19,097 nt of DNA, from the NCBI GenBank assembly GCA_039934455.1, contig JBDTMF010000076.1, positions 1-19,097 on the forward strand, given 5' to 3'. Positions within the stretch are counted from its first letter, which is position 1, and each line of letters opens with the position of its first letter. Below are positions 14,332-19,097 of the stretch, piece by piece. A program made the translations under genes and the position numbers. The stretch is from DASQFQ01 sp039934455 (GTDB lineage Bacteria > Actinomycetota > Thermoleophilia > Solirubrobacterales > Solirubrobacteraceae). Below the pieces are notes generated by a model. That model made no database searches. It was not told where the DNA came from and saw nothing but the letters and a program-made list of their open reading frames with translations.

Positions 14332-14823
14332 TCAGGCCACCGCCGCGAGGCGCTCGCGCGCTTTGCTCGGCGTGATCTCCGCGACCTCGGCGAGGACGAC
14401 GACGTGCCCCGCGTGGAGCTCGTCCACGACTCGATCGGACGCGTCGTCGTCGAGCGCGGCCTCACTCAGCAGTCGCCGCAGCCCGCGATCGCCGACGACA
14501 TGCGCGCGCGCGGCCGCGCCCTCGTGCGTGACGATCACGTCCGGGTTGGTGTCCGCGAACGACCCTTGTCGCTGGCCGTCGGCGTCGCCGGCGAAGGTGC
14601 CGGTTCCCTGGCGGCGCAACCGGCGGGTGTTCCCGAACGTCCCGACCGGCGCGTCCGGCGCGACAGGGCCGGCGAACCCGCCCCCGCGCTCCCGCCGGGT
14701 GTCGTGCGCCGGGCGCCCGATCAGCAGGTGGATGTCTCTTCCCGGGACGCCCGCGGCCCGGAGCGCCTCCACGCCGCTTCGCGCGACCGATGCATTGACG
14801 TAGCTACTGCAGAGGGTGGCCAT
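14332..14823 (-). CDS. YflT/GSP17M-like stress protein
   Basis: This 163-aa protein starts at ATG 14821-14823 beside two dyads shared with the divergent MarR gene. The N-terminus YVNASVARSGVEALRAAGVP, followed by RDIHLLIG, resembles the start of YflT/general stress protein 17M-like domains, where a ferredoxin-like fold senses or scaffolds. GSFADTNPDVIVTHEGAAAR, then LLSEAALDDDASDRVVDELH and AGHVVVLAEV, fit the typical end (an LxxAGLxxxxAxxYxxxLxxGxVVV pattern). A Gly-rich linker lies between. No membrane helix is present. Divergence from a MarR regulator over palindromic sites suggests it is the regulator's target. Family fit is moderate and biochemical role unknown. Confidence 0.68.
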   Translation of the reverse strand: MATLCSSYVNASVARSGVEALRAAGVPGRDIHLLIGRPAHDTRRERGGGFAGPVAPDAPVGTFGNTRRLRRQGTGTFAGDADGQRQGSFADTNPDVIVTHEGAAARAHVVGDRGLRRLLSEAALDDDASDRVVDELHAGHVVVLAEVAEITPSKARERLAAVA

Positions 14824-14841
14824 GGCTCGCCTCCAAATTGC

Positions 14842-14858
14842 ATATCGGGTTCCGATAT
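14842..14858. promoter_or_regulatory. MarR operator candidate, dyad 1
   Basis: ATATCGG-GTT-CCGATAT is a perfect 7+3+7 inverted repeat, 19 nt upstream of the ATG at 14823 and 51 nt upstream of the MarR start at 14909. The size and AT-rich character fit MarR-family operators. Binding is inferred from position. Confidence 0.65.
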
Positions 14859-14870
14859 CGTATCACGATA
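14856..14870. promoter_or_regulatory. MarR operator candidate, dyad 2
   Basis: TATCGT-ATC-ACGATA is a perfect 6+3+6 inverted repeat that shares its first three bases with dyad 1; both carry an ATATCG/TATCG core. The two centres are 13 nt apart, little more than one DNA turn, which would allow two dimers to bind side by side. Confidence 0.6.
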
Positions 14871-14908
14871 CAGTCGGTTGCGACCGAACGCCGCGAGACA
14901 CTGGTCCG

Positions 14909-15358
14909 ATGACGCCGAGCCCGACTGACGAGGACTATCGCCGGCTCTTGGAGCTACGGACCGGCCTGCGCCGGTTCCTGCGATGGAGCGAGCACCAGGC
15001 TCAGGCGGCCGGCGTCGCCCCAGCGCAGCATCAGCTGCTGCTTGCGGTCCGTGGCCACGGCGATCCGCGCGGCCCTACCGTCGGCGACGTCGCCGACTAC
15101 CTCGTGCTCCGCCACCACAGCGCCGTCGGTCTCGTCGACCGCGCAGCGACCGCGGGACTCGTCAGGCGTGGCAAGGATCGTGATAACTCCAGCACGGTGC
15201 GTCTGCGGCTCACCGATGAGGGAGCACGTCGGCTCGATGCCCTGAGCGAACTGCACCTACATGAGCTCGCACATCTCGCTCAAAGCATGCACGGTCTGTG
15301 GGAGGGCTTTGAGCAAACTCTCCGAGGCGGGCCGAATGACGGGGCCATCGGCGCCTGA
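14909..15358 (+). CDS. MarR-family transcriptional regulator
   Basis: I chose ATG at 14909 (149 aa, MTPSPTDEDYRRLLELRTGL); the longer frame from 14816 would cross the operator dyads and overlap the divergent gene. The winged helix reads APAQHQLLLAVRGHGDPRGP, then VGDVADYLVLRHHSAVGLVD (recognition helix), then GLVRRGKDRDNSSTVRLRLT with the wing. The family's DxR signature appears as KDRDNSS. Helices at both ends form the dimer interface. No cysteine is present, so a thiol-redox mechanism is unlikely; a small-ligand response is expected. It is divergent from a YflT-like stress gene over two adjoining dyads and presumably represses both. Confidence 0.9.
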   Translation: MTPSPTDEDYRRLLELRTGLRRFLRWSEHQAQAAGVAPAQHQLLLAVRGHGDPRGPTVGDVADYLVLRHHSAVGLVDRAATAGLVRRGKDRDNSSTVRLRLTDEGARRLDALSELHLHELAHLAQSMHGLWEGFEQTLRGGPNDGAIGA

Positions 15359-15401
15359 GTCCCGGCCGTCCCTGGCCGAGGCGGAGCTCTCAGTCTGTGC
15401 T

Positions 15402-15421
15402 CGCCGGCGTGAACTCCGGCG
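15402..15421. terminator. hairpin between MarR gene and broken USP
   Basis: CGCCGG and CCGGCG form a 6-bp stem with an 8-nt loop between two convergent units: the MarR gene stop at 15358 and the broken USP end at 15431. It has no T-run and is a plausible but unproven bidirectional terminator. Confidence 0.3.
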
Positions 15422-15430
15422 GGAGAAGCT

Positions 15431-15554
15431 TCAGCGCTTCGTGGGCCTGACGTAGACAACCGTATGCCGTGCTCCCAGCCGCTCCGCGAGCGCGAGGACC
15501 GGTTGCGTTACGAGCCTGCGTCGAGCTGTCGAAGCCGCAGGCGATGGTGCTCAC
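15431..15554 (-). pseudogene. broken universal stress protein (N-terminal piece, frameshifted)
   Basis: GTG at 15552-15554 overlaps the stop of the upstream gene (GTGA) and reads MSTIACGFDSSTQARNA, the first strand and loop of a USP. After about 16 codons the reading continues only in another frame as VLALAERLGARHTVVYVRPT and stops at TGA 15431. The counterpart in the intact USP at 8688-9209 is LADRLGARLTLVHVTPTRT. Thus the first strand, first helix and second strand remain but are separated by a frameshift, and the rest, including the ATP motif, is gone. The coupling overlap implies it was once the third gene of the set 16218-15551. Confidence 0.68.
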
Positions 15555-15841
15555 GGCGCGGTCTCCCGTGCAACTGCCGCGCGCAGCTGGGGTCGCGCGT
15601 CATGCGGAGGCTCGGAGAGCGCCGCGCCTGCGTCCAGATCGGCGCGGGCCGAGCGCACGTAGTCGATCAGCGTCGTGTCGTCGGACTCGCGGCGTTCGAC
15701 GGGCAGACCGGTGCACTCGCAGAGGTCGATCACGACGTGCGCGGCGGAGATGTCGACGACACGCCACTGGGCGCCGAACAGCGCCCAGCGCTCGAGCTCA
15801 TCGATAGTCAGCTCCGCGGCGGTTTGCCCCCGGCGGCTCAT
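15551..15841 (-). CDS. hypothetical protein, coupled to ferredoxin-tail gene
   Basis: I chose ATG at 15839-15841 (96 aa, MSRRGQTAAELTIDELERWA), which overlaps the TGA of the gene upstream (ATGA). The frame continues upstream to 16069 but there it reads as an Arg-rich shadow of that gene. The core, WALFGAQWRVVDISAAHVVI followed by DLCECTGLPVERRESDD and LIDYVRSAR, looks like a compact alpha/beta domain with a Cys-x-Cys pair. The C-terminal 30 residues are low complexity. No family is recognised. Its stop overlaps the start of the broken USP (GTGA), so three reading frames were chained. The Cys-x-Cys pair is too short to claim metal binding. Confidence 0.62.
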   Translation of the reverse strand: MSRRGQTAAELTIDELERWALFGAQWRVVDISAAHVVIDLCECTGLPVERRESDDTTLIDYVRSARADLDAGAALSEPPHDARPQLRAAVARETAP

Positions 15842-16218
15842 GGCCGCCCGTCGCGATAGTAGGCGGCGTTCGTCTCGATCGACGGCTGCCACTGGGGCGG
15901 CACCTGATCCTCGGCGGCGATCGCGTCGAGCACCTCGGCGCTGATGCGCTGAAACTCGAGCCTCAGCGCCGCGCGCTTCTCGGTCAGCAGATCGCGGTCC
16001 TGACTGGCCGGCGCAATGCGCGACCGACGCGCCAGCAGCTCGCTGCGGGTTGCGGTCACGGCGCTCCACAGCGCCTCGCAGACGGTCGTCACACCCGAGG
16101 CGGGCTCCAGACGGATCCTAACGAAGTCCGCGCCGCTGACCCGCACGCCCATCTCGGACACCTTCGCGCTCTTCCACAAGCGCGTGGCGATCGGGAAGAC
16201 GGGCTGGAGCGGGGCCAT
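15838..16218 (-). CDS. hypothetical protein with an FdxA-like C-terminal tail
   Basis: From ATG 16216-16218 the product is 126 aa; a GTG-type extension to 16254 is possible and the ribosome site is weak. Residues 1-60 read MAPLQPVFPIATRLWKSAKV ... VRIRLEPASGVTTVCEALWS, with no known motif. Residues about 57-96 are a charged helix (LLTEKRAALRLEFQRISAEV). Residues 97-123 (LDAIAAEDQVPPQWQPSIET, then NAAYYRD) match the last part of the ferredoxin at 2041-2310 at 17 of 27 positions, yet the ferredoxin cysteines are missing and only one Cys exists in the whole protein. It cannot bind the ferredoxin clusters. Its stop overlaps the next gene's start, so they form an operon. Function unknown; descent from, or mimicry of, FdxA is inferred. 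Confidence 0.66.
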   Translation of the reverse strand: MAPLQPVFPIATRLWKSAKVSEMGVRVSGADFVRIRLEPASGVTTVCEALWSAVTATRSELLARRSRIAPASQDRDLLTEKRAALRLEFQRISAEVLDAIAAEDQVPPQWQPSIETNAAYYRDGRP

Positions 16219-16538
16219 GGCAACACGATGCCCCGTTGCCCGCCTGACACCCATGGGGTCACGTCCTCATATCGGCGCCCCGCCCACTCCATCCTCGACG
16301 CCATTCCGAGCCCGGTCGCAGCGCGAGGACCCGCCGGAGAAACGGCGGCGAGGAACGGCAGCGAGGGCTCGACGCACGCATGGGGTGCTCGGGGATGGGA
16401 AGTGCACCCTCGACCCAATGGTCGCCCCGTCGCCTCGACACCAGGATGCGGTTAGTGAGCGCATGGGATCGATTCCGATGCTGGCTCACTCGGCCCGGAT
16501 CAGCGGGTCGGATGTCAACTCAAAGCGAGGGAGGGCTC

Positions 16539-17483
16539 ATGACCAAGATCCTCATTGGTGTCGACGGCTCCGAGCGCTCGGAGGACGCCCTGGCGTTCGG
16601 GCGTACGCTCGCCCTCGCCGCCGGAGCTCCCGTGATCCTGGTTACGGCCTACCGGTCGGACCCGCTACGCCCGGGCGCCCAGGCTCACGAGACCTTGTTG
16701 CGAGCGGACGCTGCACGAACGCTCGCCCGTCTCGCCGCCTCGCTGCAGGATGACGTCGCCGATGTCGAGTTGCGACCGCTGGTCGTCAACACGTCAGCCG
16801 CTCACGCTCTTCAAGAGATCGCCGAACAGGAGGACGCCGGCATCATTGTCGTCGGCTCGAGCCACACCGGCCGGCTCGGAAGGGTGCTGCCGGGCAGCAC
16901 CGCCGAGCGACTGCTGCACGGCGCGCCCTGCCCGGTCGCGGTTGTGCCTGTCGGCTACCGAACCCTCGCGACCGCTGCCGCGCATCCGGTCATCGGCTGC
17001 GCCTACCGGCCGACCGAGGATGGCGCGGCCGCTCTCGGCGCCGCCGAGGAGCTCGCCCTCGCGTTGTCGGCCTCGCTGCGGGTGATGCAGGTCATCGAAC
17101 CGTTGGCGCGCATCTACGACGCAGGCGAGATGCCGTTGAACTTCCCCGAGATCAACGCGTCGATCTACACTGACACGGAGCGAATCCTGATCGAGCGGGT
17201 CGCGCGCCTCAGCGCCAATCTCGAGTCCGAGGGGACGCTGTATTCCGGCCGACCGGTCGATGTGCTGATCGGGCTTTCGGAGACCGTCGACATCCTGGTC
17301 ATCGGTTCACGCGGGTACGGGCCGCTCAAGGCCGTCCTCCTCGGGGGTGTCTCGGGCCAGGTCATTCGCTCGGCGGCCTGTCCGGTGGTTGTCATCCCAC
17401 GAGTGGCTTCCACGGCCGTCGGCTCGGTATTCGCCTCCGCGGCCTTCGCGGCTGGCTCGTTTGTCGCGCTTCGGGCGCGTTAG
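16539..17483 (+). CDS. universal stress protein with two tandem USP domains
   Basis: I chose ATG at 16539 (314 aa), with GGAGGG 4 nt upstream; the frame upstream is not protein-like. Domain 1 (about 1-147) runs from MTKILIGVDGSERSEDALAF to GIIVVGSSHTGRLGRVLPGS and CPVAVVPVG. Domain 2 (about 155-300) runs from VIGCAYRPTEDGAAALGAAE to ILVIGSRGYGPLKAVLLGGV and CPVVVIPR. The G-x2-G-x9-G-S ATP motif is changed in domain 1 (fourth position His) and ends Gly-Gly instead of Gly-Ser in domain 2, so ATP binding may be altered. A hydrophobic tail (AVGSVFASAAFAAGSFVAL) is unusual and might touch the membrane. Tandem USPs are hypoxia/dormancy markers in actinobacteria. The stop overlaps the convergent regulator's stop by 4 nt. 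Confidence 0.93.
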   Translation: MTKILIGVDGSERSEDALAFGRTLALAAGAPVILVTAYRSDPLRPGAQAHETLLRADAARTLARLAASLQDDVADVELRPLVVNTSAAHALQEIAEQEDAGIIVVGSSHTGRLGRVLPGSTAERLLHGAPCPVAVVPVGYRTLATAAAHPVIGCAYRPTEDGAAALGAAEELALALSASLRVMQVIEPLARIYDAGEMPLNFPEINASIYTDTERILIERVARLSANLESEGTLYSGRPVDVLIGLSETVDILVIGSRGYGPLKAVLLGGVSGQVIRSAACPVVVIPRVASTAVGSVFASAAFAAGSFVALRAR

Positions 17484-18127
17484 GTTGTGATAGGCGTCAG
17501 GCCGTCGATGTCGATCTCACAGCCGGCGTGGTCGGGATCGTGGGGGACGAAGCGCGCAAGCGTGGCGGTGGGGGCGACCTGGTCGAGCAGCCCGCGCGTG
17601 AGGCCCCGGTGAAGGGTGCAGACGACCTCTAGGTTCTCTCGCACCGAGTCGCGGTAGGGGCAGTTGCCCAATCGGCAGCTCAGCCGGCCGTTCGGTTGGC
17701 GTTCGAGCTGGGGCTCAAAGCCGAGCGCGGCCAACATGTCGCCGATCGCCTGCTCCGCGGCCGCGGGCGCAACGCTGGCTGGCGCGAGCTCGCGGCCGAC
17801 CTCGCGGCCGGCGGCCTCGACTTCGCGCAGGCGGGCGGGCATCGCGGGGATGCTGCGCGCCAGCCAGCGCGCGAGGTCGCCGTAGGCTCGGGGCGGGTCG
17901 CCGGCCGGTCGGGCGGTGGGAGAGATCGCCCACTCGTCGCGGGGCCGTCCGCGCCGCCGGGCGGCCCGGCGGCGGGTCACCAGGCCGGCGCCGTGCATGC
18001 GGGCAAGATGCTTTCGCACACCGTTGGGGTGCAGGGCGAGGCGCTCGGCGAGTTCGTCGGTGGAGGCGGAGGCGCCGAGCTCGCCTAGGAGCGCGAACAG
18101 CCGTCGCCGGGTCGGCTGGGCGAGCAC
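17480..18127 (-). CDS. SufR-like (COG2345-type) winged-helix regulator, second copy, beside narG
   Basis: From GTG 18125-18127 (GGGGAC 8 nt upstream; no ATG, GTG or TTG in frame just upstream) the product is 215 aa. The winged helix is LAQPTRRRLFALLGELGASA, then DELAERLALHPNGVRKHLAR. The C-terminal half holds CRLGNCPYR, VVCTLHRGLTRGLLD and DHAGC, giving Cys151, Cys156, Cys170 and Cys203. Cys156-x13-Cys170-x32-Cys203 is identical in spacing to the regulator at 1237-1947, and NCPYR, RENxxVVCTLHRG and DPDxAGC are nearly identical. This supports a shared Fe-S or metal sensor. It is divergent from narG with an operator-like site between, so control of nitrate respiration is likely. The DNA-binding wing is Arg-rich (RRRAARRRGRPRD), as in its paralogue. 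Confidence 0.84.
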   Translation of the reverse strand: MLAQPTRRRLFALLGELGASASTDELAERLALHPNGVRKHLARMHGAGLVTRRRAARRRGRPRDEWAISPTARPAGDPPRAYGDLARWLARSIPAMPARLREVEAAGREVGRELAPASVAPAAAEQAIGDMLAALGFEPQLERQPNGRLSCRLGNCPYRDSVRENLEVVCTLHRGLTRGLLDQVAPTATLARFVPHDPDHAGCEIDIDGLTPITT

Positions 18128-18169
18128 GTCGTCGTCCCCGTTGAGATTGGGGCGGTCAACACCAACCAG

Positions 18170-18193
18170 TTTTCACACCTCGGTGGGAGAATC
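18170..18193. promoter_or_regulatory. operator-like site between regulator 2 and narG
   Basis: TTTTCACACCT matches the left part of the sites at 1009 and 2001, and GAATC at the end resembles the AATC of the fdxA site, but the right half-site is poorly kept. It also holds a small dyad CACC-TC-GGTG. It lies 43 nt upstream of the regulator start and 95 nt upstream of the narG start. Binding by the adjacent SufR-like protein is inferred. Confidence 0.45.
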
Positions 18194-18243
18194 CGTCTGC
18201 CCATGATACGGTCGCGGAGCTTTTCGGGCGAGAGCGGAGTGCG

Positions 18244-18291
18244 ATGACGTTGCCAACACCGGGCACGGGACTGTGGAGGGACGAGGGTTGA
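18244..18291 (+). CDS. 15-codon leader peptide overlapping narG start
   Basis: ATG 18244 is preceded by GCGGAG with 5-6 nt spacing, a better start signal than most in the window. It reads MTLPTPGTGLWRDEG and stops at TGA 18289-18291, which overlaps the narG TTG (TTGA). Ribosomes ending here would be placed to start narG, giving translational coupling or a leader-type control. The peptide has no attenuation-like codon runs. It could be a chance small frame, since the narG start has its own GGAGGG. Confidence 0.4.
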   Translation: MTLPTPGTGLWRDEG

Positions 18292-19097
18292 GCGCGGACG
18301 CGAGGCTGCTGGCGGCGCATCGCTTTCTGCGCCGCGGGCCGGTCAACGCGGAGGGTTGGAGCCAGCTGGTGGCCAAGGACCGCGACTGGGAGCGGTCCTA
18401 CCGGGGGCGGTGGGCGCACGACAAGGTGGTGCGTTCGACGCACGGGGTGAACTGCACGGGGTCGTGCTCGTGGAACGTGTACGTCAAGGATGGGCTGATC
18501 ACCTGGGAGTCCCAGGCGGTGGACTACCCCTCGACCGGGGCCGAGATGCCGGAGTACGAGCCTCGGGGGTGCCCGCGGGGGGCGTCGTTCTCCTGGTACA
18601 CCTATTCGCCGCTGCGCCTGAAGTATCCGTACATCCGGGGGAGCCTGCTGCAGATGTTCCGCGAGGCCCGCGAGCGGCTCGGCGACCCGGTCGACGCGTG
18701 GGCGGAGATCGTCGACGACCCCGAGAAGGCGCGGCTGTACAAGCGCCAGCGCGGCAAGGGCGGCTTCGTGCGCGCCTCGTGGGACGACGCGGTGGAGATG
18801 ATCGCCGCCGCGCATGTGCACACGATCAAGCGTCATGGACCGGATCGCGTCGTCGGGTTCACTCCGATCCCGGCGATGTCGATGGCCTCCTATGCGGCGG
18901 GGACCCGCTTCCTGTCGTTGATCGGCGGGACGATCCTGTCGTTCTACGACTGGTACGCGGACCTGCCGCCGGCCTCGCCGCAGGTGTTCGGCGACCAGAC
19001 CGACGTGCCGGAGTCCGGTGATTGGTTCAACGCGGGCTACCTGCTCGTGTGGGGGACGAACCTGCCGACGACGCGCACGCCGGACGCGCACTTCATG
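18288..19097 (+). CDS. narG: respiratory nitrate reductase alpha subunit (3' end outside window)
   Basis: I chose TTG 18288, with GGAGGG 7 nt upstream; GTG 18273 is an alternative with no ribosome site. About 270 residues are present. STHGVNCTGSCSWNVYVKDG and EPRGCPRGASFSWYTYSP give His52, Cys56, Cys60 and Cys95, the H-x3-C-x3-C-x34-C ligand set of the FS0 [4Fe-4S] cluster that marks NarG. IPAMSMASYAAGTRFLSLIG, FYDWYADLPPASPQ and GDQTDVPES follow, with the Asp-containing region that binds molybdenum in this family; E. coli has YCDLPP where this has YADLPP. NarG is the catalytic Mo-bisMGD subunit of membrane-bound NarGHI, reducing nitrate to nitrite with quinol electrons. No Tat-type signal is obvious, consistent with a cytoplasm-facing enzyme. 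The narHJI genes should lie beyond the window. Confidence 0.97.
   Translation, partial: MSADARLLAAHRFLRRGPVNAEGWSQLVAKDRDWERSYRGRWAHDKVVRSTHGVNCTGSCSWNVYVKDGLITWESQAVDYPSTGAEMPEYEPRGCPRGASFSWYTYSPLRLKYPYIRGSLLQMFREARERLGDPVDAWAEIVDDPEKARLYKRQRGKGGFVRASWDDAVEMIAAAHVHTIKRHGPDRVVGFTPIPAMSMASYAAGTRFLSLIGGTILSFYDWYADLPPASPQVFGDQTDVPESGDWFNAGYLLVWGTNLPTTRTPDAHFM

Noticed and set aside
18156..19091. 311-codon minus-strand frame opposite narG
   Set aside because: It is rich in Arg, His and Pro, has no motif and covers the unmistakable NarG coding sequence.

Overview
The window is about 19.1 kb of very GC-rich DNA with strongly G/C-ending codons, ATGA-type gene overlaps, a seven-iron ferredoxin of the actinobacterial FdxA type, tandem universal stress proteins (USPs) and NarL-type two-component systems. 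This suggests a high-GC actinobacterium, perhaps of the Thermoleophilia/Solirubrobacterales type. That placement is inference from gene style; no rRNA or marker gene is present.

Layout. 1-585 is the 3' end of a GH65 sugar phosphorylase. 629-2341 holds a small two-helix membrane protein (-), a SufR-like winged-helix regulator with conserved cysteines (-) and fdxA (+), closed by a strong hairpin. 2324-4438 (-) holds a slipin/NfeD pair and a DoxX-like membrane protein. 4560-6192 has an FtsH::USP gene chimera, a helical hypothetical protein, a small YeaQ/GlsB-like membrane protein and a GreA-like factor that lacks the usual acidic tip. 6383-9874 has a NarL-type kinase/regulator pair, an orphan receiver protein, a USP and a hypothetical protein. 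9875-12749 (-) is an apparent operon of an FAD/NAD oxidoreductase, a second kinase and a second response regulator. 12920-14231 is a graveyard: a frameshifted hypothetical gene, short coxB and ctaD pieces and a truncated USP, interleaved with two probably live membrane-protein genes. 14332-17483 has a YflT-like stress protein divergent from a MarR regulator across two adjoining perfect dyads, a three-gene minus-strand set ending in a broken USP, and a tandem-domain USP. 17480-19097 has a second SufR-like regulator divergent from narG, the respiratory nitrate reductase catalytic subunit, which runs off the window.

How the genes may work together. fdxA, several USPs, NarL/DosR-type kinase-regulator pairs, a quinone-type flavoprotein oxidoreductase and nitrate reductase recall the hypoxia/dormancy (DosR-type) regulon of mycobacteria. 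Two paralogous cysteine-bearing regulators sit beside the two iron-sulfur respiratory genes, fdxA and narG. A TTTTC(A/C)CAC-type operator-like sequence recurs upstream of both loci and of the small membrane protein. I infer a local Fe-S- or redox-sensing circuit. The region also shows repeated in-place gene decay by deletion (FtsH/USP, coxB/ctaD, two USP fragments), which is typical of an accessory stress island rather than a conserved core operon.
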